Part shown: piece by piece, positions 26,391 to 34,505 of the stretch
Numbering within the stretch: the stretch's first letter is position 1
Layout of the letters: each line of letters opens with the position of its first letter
NCBI GenBank assembly: GCA_027858855.1
Contig: JAQIBV010000030.1
Span: 1 to 64,000, forward strand
Length of the DNA stretch: 64,000 nucleotides
Direction: 5' to 3'
DNA from: Spirochaetota bacterium
Lineage (GTDB): Bacteria; Spirochaetota; UBA4802; JAFGJZ01
Program-made: the position numbers and the translations under genes
Notes under the pieces: generated by a model
The model's database searches: none
Seen by the model: the letters and a program-made list of their open reading frames with translations, nothing else
What the model was told of the DNA's origin: nothing

Positions 26391-26999
26391 CTATATTTTG
26401 CATGCAATCCATTGGAAATTGTTTTTTGTGGTAACAACTTTGGTTTCTTTGCCATCGCAAATATCCCTTAAAATGGAAACGACTTCGATTTCATTATAAC
26501 TGGAGTTTAGTATCATTTTTTTTACAAACTTTGAATAGTCCACTAAATGCCAGTTTTCTGTGCTATCCTTTTTTCCTGTGCGGATTATTTCTTTGGCAAG
26601 TTCAAGTAGGAAGAATTGATCTCTGTTTTTTGAAAGCATGAAAGAGACTATCTCATTGGTGTCTCTGATTCTAATCGATAAAAATCGTAAAAAAGACATT
26701 CCAAGCTGAGAGTTCGATTGATAGTTTACTTCGAAGGCTTCTTTTGTCATACGAATTAGCTGGCAGTCTTTGATCGCTATCGCATTTGCAGATCGTGGTT
26801 TCGAGTCAATTATAGCCATTTCACCGACAAATTCTCCTTCTTCAAGAATTTTGATTTTTTCTTCAATTCCATTAATTATTCGGTTTATGAGAATTTCACC
26901 CTGATGGATCATATAAAGATAATCCGCAGCATCCCCTTCTTGAAAAAGATACTCTCCTTTTTTAACATTAATTCCATAGTATTTAAAAAGTTTGCTCAT
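26391..26999 (-). CDS. Cyclic-nucleotide-binding domain protein without a clear HTH
   Basis: This 202-residue protein has an N-terminal cNMP-binding domain of about 115 residues: VKKGEYLFQEGDAADYLYMIHQGEI in pieces, ILEEGEFVGEMAIIDSKPRSANAIA (the phosphate-binding cassette, with the E and R of GEM...RSA present) and LIRMTKEAFEV. A helical linker and a C-terminal part of about 70 residues follow, without an obvious Crp-type helix-turn-helix, although SYNEIEVVSILRDICDG could be a degenerate one. It converges on the transposase gene with an 8-base gap. It is probably a ligand-responsive regulator, with an unknown ligand and unknown target. Confidence 0.75.
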   Translation of the reverse strand: MSKLFKYYGINVKKGEYLFQEGDAADYLYMIHQGEILINRIINGIEEKIKILEEGEFVGEMAIIDSKPRSANAIAIKDCQLIRMTKEAFEVNYQSNSQLGMSFLRFLSIRIRDTNEIVSFMLSKNRDQFFLLELAKEIIRTGKKDSTENWHLVDYSKFVKKMILNSSYNEIEVVSILRDICDGKETKVVTTKNNFQWIACKI

Positions 27000-27113
27000 T
27001 TTTTTCTCGATTTTTAAATGGATTTTTTCACTAAATTTTGATAAAGGTAAATAGTATGCCTTATTTATTGACGATTATATTTGATTGTCAAGATCAATTA
27101 ATGTCTTTGAATT

Positions 27114-27220
27114 CAGGGACGGAGGTAATACTTTAATCACCACCGTCCCTGAAAAAGTTAAAATCATACAAAAACCACCGTCCCTATTGATATCAGAGTA
27201 CTATAACTACCACCGTCCCT
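27114..27220 (-). repeat. Inverted CCACCGTCCCT repeats, downstream side of Y1 transposase
   Basis: A palindromic pair, CAGGGACGGAGGT (from 27114) and ACCACCGTCCCTG (to 27151), forms a stem-loop. Single copies of CCACCGTCCCT follow at 27175-27185 and 27210-27220. Their orientation is opposite to the copies at 25456-25545. The remaining stretch to the xylanase start is A-rich and includes a low-complexity AAGAAACA run at 27230-27290. Confidence 0.8.
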
Positions 27221-27390
27221 AAAAAAAGTAAAGAAACAGAAAAATAACAAGAAACAACAACATAAGAACAAGAAACAAAATAAAAAAAGTGCTAAAAATA
27301 CCAGTAAATATGCAAAAACTAACACATAAATGCATCTTGCTCAAAGCTATTATTTATTAATTAATGCGTAAAATTAACAAAGAGGTTAAA

Positions 27391-28521
27391 ATGAAAAAGA
27401 TTTTCTGGTTGTTGATGTTTGTAGCCTTATTTTCTTCAGCGGCGTGTGATTCATCGGACTCGGATACTGAAAATGCAAAAGATTATCCAACTTTTCCTGT
27501 CGATAAACTTGTTAAAGATGTTTATCTCGATCAATTTTTCATAGGGGCTGCTGTTAAGTCAACAGAATATGGCCCGGCTTCAGAGGCCTTTGATAATGTC
27601 TACTCAGAACTTTTGCCACATTACAACTCCCTGACTGCGGAAAATGCAATGAAACCGGGGCTCTTGCAGCCTACAGAAGGTAATTTCGAATGGATTGCTG
27701 CCGATCGTATAGTCGATTATGCGGATGATAATGGTATGAAGGTACGGGGGCATGTCCTGGTTTGGCATAGTCAGTCTCCTGATTTTATGGCGAATCTTAC
27801 GAAAACTGCGGCAAAAGCAAAAATGAAGACTCATATAGAAACGGTAATGGGTCATTTCGGTTATAAGATTTATAACTGGGATGTTGTTAATGAGGCAATT
27901 AGTGATGGCGAAGGAACTTACCGAGAATCTTCGTTTTGGTATAAGAACTATGATGGCCCAGAATTCATTCGTGATGCCTTCCAGATTGCCCGTGATTATG
28001 CTGCCGCTGAAGGCATTAAATCAAAATTGATTTATAACGACTACTCTGTTGTAAATAGTGATAAACGTACTCGCATAGTGAAAATGATTAATGACCTGAA
28101 TCTGATAGCAAACGGACTCTATGGTGTTGGTATGCAGGCGCACTGGCGGCTAGATTATCCGTCTGTTGAAGCTATTCAGGAGACCATAGATACTTTCTAC
28201 GATATGGGGCTTGAGGTGCATATAACTGAGCTTGATATTGATTGTTTTGAGGGTGTTGGTAATATTTCGAACGTCGATTTTGATAAAACTCTTTCAGATC
28301 AGCTTGCAAATCGTTACGAAGAACTTTTTGAGCTTTTTAGTAAGAATTCTGAAAAGATCACTTCAGTTACTTTTTGGGGTATTGCGGATGATTATACCTG
28401 GCTGGATTACTTTTACAACAATACATACAATTCGGGTAGCCCATTGAAAAATTATCCCTTTATTTTTGATGAAGATCATAAGGCAAAAGAGGCTTATGTA
28501 AGAATCACCGATATTGATTAA
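27391..28521 (+). CDS. GH10 endo-1,4-beta-xylanase, lipoprotein (copy 1)
   Basis: This 376-residue GH10 xylanase would hydrolyse internal beta-1,4-xylosidic bonds. The signal peptide ends in a lipobox-like SSAAC, so the enzyme is probably membrane-anchored and surface or periplasmic. GH10 landmarks are HYNSLTAENAMKP, VRGHVLVWHSQSPDFM, the acid/base glutamate in WDVVNEAISDGEG, YNDYSV, GVGMQAHWRLDYP, the nucleophile glutamate in HITELDIDCF, and SVTFWGIADDYTWLDYF. Both catalytic residues are present. I chose the ATG at 27391, with AGAGG upstream, over the start at 27364. It is the first of three tandem paralogues and is followed by its own intrinsic terminator. Confidence 0.93.
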   Translation: MKKIFWLLMFVALFSSAACDSSDSDTENAKDYPTFPVDKLVKDVYLDQFFIGAAVKSTEYGPASEAFDNVYSELLPHYNSLTAENAMKPGLLQPTEGNFEWIAADRIVDYADDNGMKVRGHVLVWHSQSPDFMANLTKTAAKAKMKTHIETVMGHFGYKIYNWDVVNEAISDGEGTYRESSFWYKNYDGPEFIRDAFQIARDYAAAEGIKSKLIYNDYSVVNSDKRTRIVKMINDLNLIANGLYGVGMQAHWRLDYPSVEAIQETIDTFYDMGLEVHITELDIDCFEGVGNISNVDFDKTLSDQLANRYEELFELFSKNSEKITSVTFWGIADDYTWLDYFYNNTYNSGSPLKNYPFIFDEDHKAKEAYVRITDID

Positions 28522-28532
28522 CAAACCACCTG

Positions 28533-28563
28533 CGGTCGGGTTTATACCCGACCGTTCTTTTTT
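28533..28563 (+). terminator. Intrinsic terminator after xylanase copy 1
   Basis: Arms CGGTCGGGT and ACCCGACCG enclose TTAT and are followed by TTCTTTTTT. It lies 12 bases after the stop of copy 1 and inside the long frame of copy 2, which supports the later start chosen for copy 2. Confidence 0.88.
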
Positions 28564-28591
28564 CCACTATTGGTTAAAGCACGAGGCTTTT

Positions 28592-29689
28592 ATGAAAAAA
28601 ATTTTATTCGTTCTGTTTCTGGTTTTACTATTATTTGGCTCCTGCGCAAGTTCGGGAGGGAGTTCCAGTGTTGAAGTCTATCCTATTAATGCTTATTTAA
28701 AAGATGTGTATGCCGACTATTTTGATATAGGTGCAGCTGTCGTCTCTTCCGAATACGGAACAAGTAATCTTTTTGATCATCGCTATTTAGACCTTCTACC
28801 GCAATACAGCTCATTAACAGCCGAAAATGCAATGAAGCCTGCAATTATTCATCCAACGAAAACCGGATATAATTGGGCGGCTGCTGATCGCATCGCCGAT
28901 TATACTGTAAAGAATGGCAAAAAACTGCGTGGGCATGTCTTGGTGTGGCACAATCAGACTGCATCCTGGATGACCAAAGGCTCCAAAAAGAGCGTTCGAG
29001 CCAATATGAAGAGCCATATTGACACGGTTATGGCACGTTACAAACATGCCATATACAGCTGGGATGTTGTAAATGAAGCCATTGCAGATGGGGGAGGCGT
29101 CTATCGTGAAGATTCGTCCTGGTTCCAGGCCTATGGAGATGCTACCTATATTCAGGATGCGTTCACTTTTGCCCGTGCGGCTGACCCAGATTGCAAACTA
29201 TTCTATAATGACTACTCTGTAGTCGACAGTGCGAAACGCGATCGCATAGTGAAGATGATTGAAGATCTCAATCTTAAGGCTCACGGACTCGACGGTATCG
29301 GTATGCAGGCTCACTGGCGCCTGGATTACCCCTCTCTGGGTGCTATTCAACAGACAATCGACACATTTCATAATATGGGCCTTGAAATCCATATCACAGA
29401 GCTGGATATCGACTGTTTTGGTGGAATTGGCAATATTGATAACCGTCCCTTTAACAGGGAGCTGGCAGAGCGACTCGCTACCCGGTATGAAGAGATATTT
29501 GCTCTTTTTCGAAAAAACTCCACGAAAATATCATCGGTAACTTTTTGGGGGATTGCTGATGACCATACTTGGCTCGACTATTTTTATAACAGCACCTGGA
29601 ATGCCGGTAGAAAGTTGAAAAATTATCCTTTTGTTTTCGACCGAAATCATAGAGCAAAAAAGGCTTTTAAAGAAATTACAGAATTTTAA
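28592..29689 (+). CDS. GH10 endo-1,4-beta-xylanase, lipoprotein (copy 2)
   Basis: This 365-residue paralogue of the neighbouring xylanases has a lipobox LFGSC after a hydrophobic signal and a Gly/Ser-rich linker. GH10 motifs are intact: SLTAENAMKP, LRGHVLVWHNQTASWM, acid/base glutamate in WDVVNEAIADGGG, YNDYSVVDS, GIGMQAHWRLDYP, nucleophile glutamate in HITELDIDCFGG and SVTFWGIADDHTWLDYF. I start it at 28592 (ATG with CGAGG upstream), because the longer frame from 28514 crosses the terminator of copy 1. The next copy follows 31 bases after its stop. Its 3' end is nearly identical to copy 3 at the DNA level. Confidence 0.93.
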   Translation: MKKILFVLFLVLLLFGSCASSGGSSSVEVYPINAYLKDVYADYFDIGAAVVSSEYGTSNLFDHRYLDLLPQYSSLTAENAMKPAIIHPTKTGYNWAAADRIADYTVKNGKKLRGHVLVWHNQTASWMTKGSKKSVRANMKSHIDTVMARYKHAIYSWDVVNEAIADGGGVYREDSSWFQAYGDATYIQDAFTFARAADPDCKLFYNDYSVVDSAKRDRIVKMIEDLNLKAHGLDGIGMQAHWRLDYPSLGAIQQTIDTFHNMGLEIHITELDIDCFGGIGNIDNRPFNRELAERLATRYEEIFALFRKNSTKISSVTFWGIADDHTWLDYFYNSTWNAGRKLKNYPFVFDRNHRAKKAFKEITEF

Positions 29690-29720
29690 TTGAAAAATAA
29701 AAAATAATCTGAGGAACACT

Positions 29721-30839
29721 ATGAAACTAATCACATTATCAATAATACCAATGTTCCTGTTGGTGCTTTCCATTCTTATCTTTTCTCTCGTGGGCTGCAG
29801 CCCTCCGGATCCATCAGGAACTCCAAAGTCCTTCACTCCCAAAAAGCTGCTGCACGAGGTGTACAGCGATCATTTTATTATTGGAGCAGCAGTAGCATCG
29901 TCCGAATATGGTAGTATGGACTATTTCGATAAAAAATATCCAAATCTGCTGCCTCACTACAATTCGTTAACAGCTGAAAATGCCATGAAACCCGAAGTTA
30001 TTCAGCCTCTCAAAGGCAGTTTTAACTTTGCCCCCGCCGATAGAATTGTTAAATATGCAGCTGCCAACGATCAAAAAATTCGCGGGCATGCGCTTGTATG
30101 GCACAACCAGACCTCTTCCTGGATGACCGAGGGTACAAAAGAAGATGTACGTGAAAACATGAAGAATCATATCGAAACTGTAATGAATCGATATAAGGAC
30201 TCAATATACAGCTGGGATGTTGTTAATGAGGCGGTATCGGATCAGGGCAGCTACCGGGCTGATTCTCCTTGGTATGTTGCGTACGGAGGCCCCGAATATA
30301 TTATTGATGCCTTTAAATTCGCCAAAGAGGTCGACCCGGAATGTAAGCTGGTCTACAACGACTACTCGGTAGTTAGGCCGTCAAAACGATATGATATCAT
30401 GACTATGATAAAAAAGCTCGAACTGCAAAAACATGGATTGAGTGGTATCGGTATACAGGCTCACTGGAACCTCTACTATCCTGAACTTGAAGAGCTTCAG
30501 CGTACAATAGATCTCTTCCATCAGATGGGGCTTGAGGTACATATAACAGAGCTGGATATTGACTGCTTTGATGGAATTGGTAATACAGAAAATCGCAAAT
30601 TTGATAATGATCTTGCCAAAAGGCTTGCCGACCGATATGAAGAGATTTTTGAACTATTCAGAAAAAACAGTGATAAAATATCATCGGTTACCTTCTGGGG
30701 AATCGCGGATGATCATACCTGGCTCGACTATTTTTATAACAGCACCTGGAATGCCGGTAAAAAGTTGAAAAATTATCCTTTTGTGTTTGATGAAGATCAT
30801 CGCGCAAAAGAGGCTTATAAAAGAATCACCGAATTTTAA
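29721..30839 (+). CDS. GH10 endo-1,4-beta-xylanase, lipoprotein (copy 3)
   Basis: This 372-residue GH10 enzyme has the lipobox LVGC and a Pro/Ser linker. Motifs include HYNSLTAENAMKP, IRGHALVWHNQTSSWM, acid/base glutamate in WDVVNEAVSDQG, YNDYSVVRPSKR, GIGIQAHWNLYYP (HWN instead of the HWR of the other copies), nucleophile glutamate in HITELDIDCFDG and SVTFWGIADDHTWLDYF. The ATG at 29721 has GAGGA upstream. It is probably co-transcribed with copy 2, as no terminator separates them. The HWN change is near the substrate cleft in GH10 enzymes and could alter specificity, which is an inference. Confidence 0.93.
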   Translation: MKLITLSIIPMFLLVLSILIFSLVGCSPPDPSGTPKSFTPKKLLHEVYSDHFIIGAAVASSEYGSMDYFDKKYPNLLPHYNSLTAENAMKPEVIQPLKGSFNFAPADRIVKYAAANDQKIRGHALVWHNQTSSWMTEGTKEDVRENMKNHIETVMNRYKDSIYSWDVVNEAVSDQGSYRADSPWYVAYGGPEYIIDAFKFAKEVDPECKLVYNDYSVVRPSKRYDIMTMIKKLELQKHGLSGIGIQAHWNLYYPELEELQRTIDLFHQMGLEVHITELDIDCFDGIGNTENRKFDNDLAKRLADRYEEIFELFRKNSDKISSVTFWGIADDHTWLDYFYNSTWNAGKKLKNYPFVFDEDHRAKEAYKRITEF

Positions 30840-30900
30840 TTTATGGGAAGTTTTAATAACCATATTTCATAAAGAGATCCAAAGTAAATAATCCAAAAAA

Positions 30901-31491
30901 TGGAGGGATGCAAAGAAAAGTTTTTGCTTAAAAAATCTTTTCGAAGCACCCTTCATCTATTCTTCGGGAATCCCCAAATATTCAAACACTATTGATTCTA
31001 CAGCTGATACCGTAACACGTGTTGTTGAAGGAGGCAACGAAATAGGGAATCATTCAAAGGGGTTTGATTCGCTTACTGGTAAAACTGCTGCAGAGATAGA
31101 GGAGTCTGTAAATTATACGACAACTCAGATTGAAAAATATGCCGGTGCCGAACATACTCCTGAATTTTTTCGTGCCCCGAATCTTTCGGCCGATACACTT
31201 ATGTATAATATTATTGATCTGCCATTTGCGAGCGGAATTCTAGCCAACGACTGGACTAATAATGATGAATATGAGCGAGCTAAGGCGATTATTGACAACG
31301 TAAAAGATGGAGTAATAATTCTTTTGCATGACGTACAGCCAAAACCTCATCCGACTCCGGAAGCGCTTGATTATATCATCCCAAATCTGAAGTTAATGGG
31401 CTACGAATTTGTTACTTTGAGTGAACTTTTTGAACGTAAGAATGTGGATCCGACTTCAAAAACGGATGCCATGTGGGTGGTAGCAGAGTAA
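30901..31491 (+). pseudogene. NodB-type polysaccharide deacetylase (CE4), 5'-truncated remnant
   Basis: A continuous frame from about 30892 to 31491 reads the middle and end of a CE4 domain: DSTADTVTRVVEGGNEIGNHS, HTPEFFRAPNLSADTL, IILLHDV and LKLMGYEFVTLSELF. The first NodB motif (TFDDG) is missing, and a stop codon lies just upstream, so the N-terminus has been lost. In the second motif the usual HSxxH reads HSKGF, so one metal ligand is also gone. A frame change near 30950-30965 is possible. The position after three xylanases suggests a former acetylxylan esterase or chitin/peptidoglycan deacetylase. The ATG at 31201 would give only a C-terminal 96-residue piece. Confidence 0.8.
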
Positions 31492-31583
31492 AAAGATAAA
31501 ACCAAGTGATTCCTTAAAACCCGGTTTTATCATCAGGTAATTTGAGAAAAACCGTGTTTGTAACGGACAATTATTGTTGATTG

Positions 31584-31643
31584 TTGATTGAGGGTTTAAC
31601 AGGTTTCTATAATCTTTTCATCCACCCTCAATCAATTTTTTTT
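31584..31643 (+). terminator. Possible terminator after the deacetylase remnant
   Basis: Arms TTGATTGAGGGT (31584-31595) and ACCCTCAATCAA (31624-31635) are followed by eight T on the plus strand. The loop is 28 bases, which is long for an intrinsic terminator. It overlaps the 3' end of the convergent minus-strand gene. Confidence 0.5.
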
Positions 31644-32362
31644 GTTGGTGCACAACGCTGTTTCAGTTGAGCCAGAGCCTGTAGGATTGTGTTATTAGTG
31701 CACCTCTTTTCAATCAATCTGATATGCTCCTCTGATTTTTCTGATAAATCCAGCAAAATAATTGTCAGCAAAAAGATAAACAGTTTTGTAGCGGTGATGG
31801 GCACTTTACGGATGAAACATTCTGTAATTTTATAGGCTCGTTTCAGAACGGTTTCGTCGGCTGTAAATCGATTGATTGTTACCATATTAAAACTTCTGAC
31901 CGAGACATATCGCTTTTCGGTCAAGAGGGCATCCAGCGCCGACCGGAATTCATTAATGGAGGATTCTCCGGTTCGAACTATTGTTTCGGGCTTTTTTCTC
32001 AGGTCGTAATTAAATAGAAACGAAAGTTCCATAATATCGGGTACTACTGTGAATCTATTCTCATATAAGGGGATCTCTTTTTTTGTTGTTGATGCGTCGC
32101 TCTCATTACATGAACATGCAACTCTGTAAAAAACCTGAAGTAAAAAGGTAAAGTGTTCGTTTCTGAACGAACGGAGTCCCGGAAAGATACCATGTTTTTC
32201 TATAAGCGTTTTCAGTAAATTAATATACAAATGATCTTCGATTTCTGATGGAATATGTTTAAAGCATTCAATTCCCTTCTGAATTATATCAAAGTCGGGA
32301 TGCAATGATGGTGGATCATTGAAATACATTCTTAAAAAATCAAGACTCTCTTCTCTGTTCAT
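31628..32362 (-). CDS. Hypothetical helical protein, 244 residues
   Basis: I do not recognise a family. The protein is predicted mostly helical and soluble, apart from one hydrophobic stretch (about 190-210, ATKLFIFLLTIILLDL). It starts MNREESLDFLRMYFNDPP and ends in a basic KQRCAPTKKID tail, with repeated helix pairs reminiscent of alpha-solenoid or helical-bundle proteins. A good TTGACA-17-TATGTA promoter ends only 6 bases before the ATG, with no ribosome-binding site between, so the mRNA may be leaderless. It stands alone between a convergent terminator and a divergent hairpin. Confidence 0.6.
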   Translation of the reverse strand: MNREESLDFLRMYFNDPPSLHPDFDIIQKGIECFKHIPSEIEDHLYINLLKTLIEKHGIFPGLRSFRNEHFTFLLQVFYRVACSCNESDASTTKKEIPLYENRFTVVPDIMELSFLFNYDLRKKPETIVRTGESSINEFRSALDALLTEKRYVSVRSFNMVTINRFTADETVLKRAYKITECFIRKVPITATKLFIFLLTIILLDLSEKSEEHIRLIEKRCTNNTILQALAQLKQRCAPTKKID

Positions 32363-32368
32363 CAGTTT

Positions 32369-32397
32369 TACATATATCAGGTAACATTAAATGTCAA
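32369..32397 (-). promoter_or_regulatory. Sigma-70-type promoter for the 244-residue protein gene
   Basis: On the minus strand TTGACA (32397-32392) is followed after 17 bases by TATGTA (32374-32369). A start site 6-7 bases further on would fall at or next to the ATG at 32362, which predicts a leaderless transcript. Confidence 0.5.
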
Positions 32398-32399
32398 GC

Positions 32400-32425
32400 A
32401 GAAGAGCCGGTTGTCCGGCTCTTCT
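32400..32425. terminator. Perfect 11-bp hairpin AGAAGAGCCGG
   Basis: AGAAGAGCCGG and its exact complement enclose TTGT and are followed on the plus strand by TTTTATTATA. In location it ends transcription from the minus-strand lipoprotein gene upstream only if it works without a U-tract in that direction. It may also block readthrough on the plus strand. It directly abuts the promoter of the next gene. Confidence 0.6.
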
Positions 32426-32557
32426 TTTTATTATAGGAATTTTTGAAATCCATGCTCAAATCAGCAAAATCCATAAATATGTGTAAGTGCTATTAGTGGT
32501 TATCTTTTTAGTCCCTAATAGCCTTTAGTAATTAGAATTACCGATTAATTGTTCTGA

Positions 32558-33775
32558 TTATTTGATAATGAAATTATCCTCATCAAATTCCAGGTCTGCG
32601 ACATCCTTCGGTACCAGAGGCGTAATCGAATCGATATTATATTCAGGCGCCCATGCCGGTGCAGAACTTAGGGTTCCCTCTGATCCATTAAATGTTCCCA
32701 GAAAACCATCGGGTGAATAATATGCCGGATTAACAAGTTCTGTAATAAATATAAAAGCATCCAGATCAACATCCGATTCTTCACCTGCGAACCATTTCAG
32801 TAAGGCATCAATGTCGCCGTCAGTTAAGCTCTCGATGGTCTCACCTTCAAAGTCCAGTTTTGTATGTTCTTCCAGTGCAGATACAGTCAGACCTCCTTCG
32901 CTTAGTGAGTCTTTAAGCTCAGGGTAGTGCAAATCTTTGACAACAGCACTAACGCTGTATTCGTCCCACAATGTGTCGGTATCTGTGACGTCTGCGTGAG
33001 GAAGAGCAAGTTTTAAAACAGCATTTGCGTCAATTTTAGCGACTGCTGTAAACGAGTAGACCCGGGCTTTGGGATCGTTCACATAAAGTTTCGGGTCTAC
33101 GACCGGCGTATAATAGCTGCCCTTGAGCGATATCACGCCATTGCCATCTTCTGTTGCTTCAATCCATACCGTTGTTGGAGAGCCAACTTCTTCTTCATCT
33201 TCGTCTGAAAGATCGACAGCGTAGATATCGAGAGTCTTAATGGTTTCTGTTCCGTCAAAATCAACCTGCAACTTGAATGTATTCGGCTCGTCGGGAATAT
33301 AACGTGCATCAAGTATAATACTGCCGCGATATCCTGTATCGGTAGCACTAAGCAGTACTCTCATGTTCATCTTGGGTTCACCTTCATATAGTGCGTAAAC
33401 ATCAACAATGGTATCATATTCGCCGGTTGGATCCGGTTTCCAAGTAACACGAGCGGGTTCGTCCGCAGCTCCTCCACTGTTGTCCCAGTCTCCCGAGCTT
33501 TCACCAGAATCAAGAATATTTTCCTGAATGCTATAGGTAATCTCTTGCGCTAACTCAGAAAATCCCTCAATCATGCCAATAGTTCCGCGAATTCCTTCAT
33601 AAACTTCATCAGCAATACTATCTGATGTTGACCGGGACTCGACTTTACTGATCGAGTCTGGTAGATTGATAATTGATTCCTCTAGTGTTCGTTGTTTATT
33701 ATCCGTCTTTGTTTCGCTGTCTTCACAGCTGAATAACATGATGGGCAAAATAAGCAGAAATAAATATTTTTTCAT
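32558..33775 (-). CDS. Hypothetical lipoprotein, 405 residues, acidic
   Basis: The protein has a lipoprotein signal: MKKYLFLLILPIMLFSC with lipobox LFSC. The mature part is strongly acidic and rich in Asp/Glu/Thr, beginning EDSETKTDNKQ. Beta-rich segments (TGYRGSIILDARYIPDEPNTFKL in pieces, VSLKGSYYTPVVDPKLYV, FTAVAKIDANAVLKLALPHA) suggest a surface or periplasmic beta protein. I do not recognise a family. I chose the ATG at 33775, with AAGG about 8 nt upstream, rather than an in-frame start at 33808 that lacks a signal peptide. It is a single gene with the MITE-like repeat upstream. Confidence 0.7.
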   Translation of the reverse strand: MKKYLFLLILPIMLFSCEDSETKTDNKQRTLEESIINLPDSISKVESRSTSDSIADEVYEGIRGTIGMIEGFSELAQEITYSIQENILDSGESSGDWDNSGGAADEPARVTWKPDPTGEYDTIVDVYALYEGEPKMNMRVLLSATDTGYRGSIILDARYIPDEPNTFKLQVDFDGTETIKTLDIYAVDLSDEDEEEVGSPTTVWIEATEDGNGVISLKGSYYTPVVDPKLYVNDPKARVYSFTAVAKIDANAVLKLALPHADVTDTDTLWDEYSVSAVVKDLHYPELKDSLSEGGLTVSALEEHTKLDFEGETIESLTDGDIDALLKWFAGEESDVDLDAFIFITELVNPAYYSPDGFLGTFNGSEGTLSSAPAWAPEYNIDSITPLVPKDVADLEFDEDNFIIK

Positions 33776-33921
33776 TTTAGACCTTCCTTCCTGTTGATAT
33801 AGATACATAAAAAATTGAGTCGCGAATATAGATGAAAATTTACAGAGTTACAGGATAAAAAACAACATATTAATTAGGTTTGGTAAATAAAAATTTAGTT
33901 AAAAGAATAATTTTATTTAAT

Positions 33922-34041
33922 AAGGGAACTTCGAAAAATTACCATGTTCCAGAAGGGAACATCGTTTAAGTGCCTATTATAAAGGAATTTTTCGCAAGTT
34001 CCTTGTTGAAAAGTTAATTATTAGAGGTACCCATAATAAAC
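33922..34041 (+). repeat. MITE-like element, copy A
   Basis: The element has inverted ends, AAGGGAACTTCGAAAAATTAC on the left and GGAATTTTTCGCAAGTTCC (33984-34002) on the right, with ACATCGTTTAAGTGCCTATTATAAA between them and a tail TAATTATTAGAGGTACCC. Reverse-complement and related copies occur at 49263-49552 and 50482-50570. It lies between the lipoprotein gene and the ncRNA candidate. No protein is encoded. Confidence 0.75.
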
Positions 34042-34188
34042 TTTTTGAAATGCTTTCATTGTTCAGATAAGAACAATGAAAGGGCGGAATTCGGTACTGG
34101 TTTCAAAGATAATTATCAGCGTTTCTCTGGTATTAAAGATTTATAGAATGTGTATTGATGAAAAAAATAAAAAAAAGTTATGTCACTC

Positions 34189-34217
34189 TTGACGATTTTT
34201 AAATTTGTACTATATTA
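34189..34217 (+). promoter_or_regulatory. Promoter of the ncRNA candidate
   Basis: TTGACG (34189-34194) is followed after 16-18 bases by TATATTAT (34211-34218). The predicted start site is near 34223, just before the first hairpin of the candidate RNA. Confidence 0.6.
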
Positions 34218-34222
34218 TAAAT

Positions 34223-34422
34223 AGAGTCTGGAACAGACGAAAAGAGTTAAGAGGGGTGATCACCAAGCCTCACCCTGGGCAGGTAATTTGCCATACTCAC
34301 TAATCGGTGGAAGATCCAGAAAATGTACTGACGAGCGGGAGGTATGCTAAAGTTTTGAAAGCAGAATTAACGGAACCAACATTTTAAAGGGGTCATTGAT
34401 CGTACGATTGATGACCCCTTTT
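34223..34422 (+). ncRNA. Candidate structured ncRNA of about 200 nt, family not recognised
   Basis: A non-coding stretch is bounded by a promoter (34189-34217) and a strong terminator (34389-34422). Internal pairing is dense: GTCTG/CAGAC (34226-34238), GGGTGA/TCACCC (34254-34275), GGCA/TGCC (34278-34292), GATCACC with GGTG-GAAGATC (34258-34264 with about 34307-34316) and an AGC-GCT hairpin near 34335-34350. TCTGGA (34227-34232) can pair either locally or with TCCAGA at 34315-34320, so two folds are possible. No reading frame of any length starts in it. It is not a tRNA, SRP RNA, tmRNA or RNase P RNA by conserved motifs, and I could not match it to a riboswitch class. The 3' neighbour is convergent, so it is not a leader. 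Confidence 0.6.
34389..34422 (+). terminator. Intrinsic terminator of the ncRNA candidate
   Basis: GGGGTCATTGATCG and its complement CGATTGATGACCCC (with two G-U pairs) form a long stem followed by TTTT. On the opposite strand the A-rich flank (AAA before the stem gives TTTAAAATG) would also allow termination of the convergent chemoreceptor transcript. Confidence 0.8.
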
Positions 34423-34505
34423 CATATAGTCCTGACCTTCAATAAATTGAAGTACCATCTTGCAGATGCACTTCCACATCATTTCAAAAAAATAATTTCT
34501 GTTTA

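Noticed and set aside
34322-34350. CTGACGAG in the ncRNA candidate looked like a hammerhead ribozyme core
   Set aside because: The required GAAA after the small stem reads TAAA or AAAG, and no matching stem I/III with a cleavage site could be drawn.
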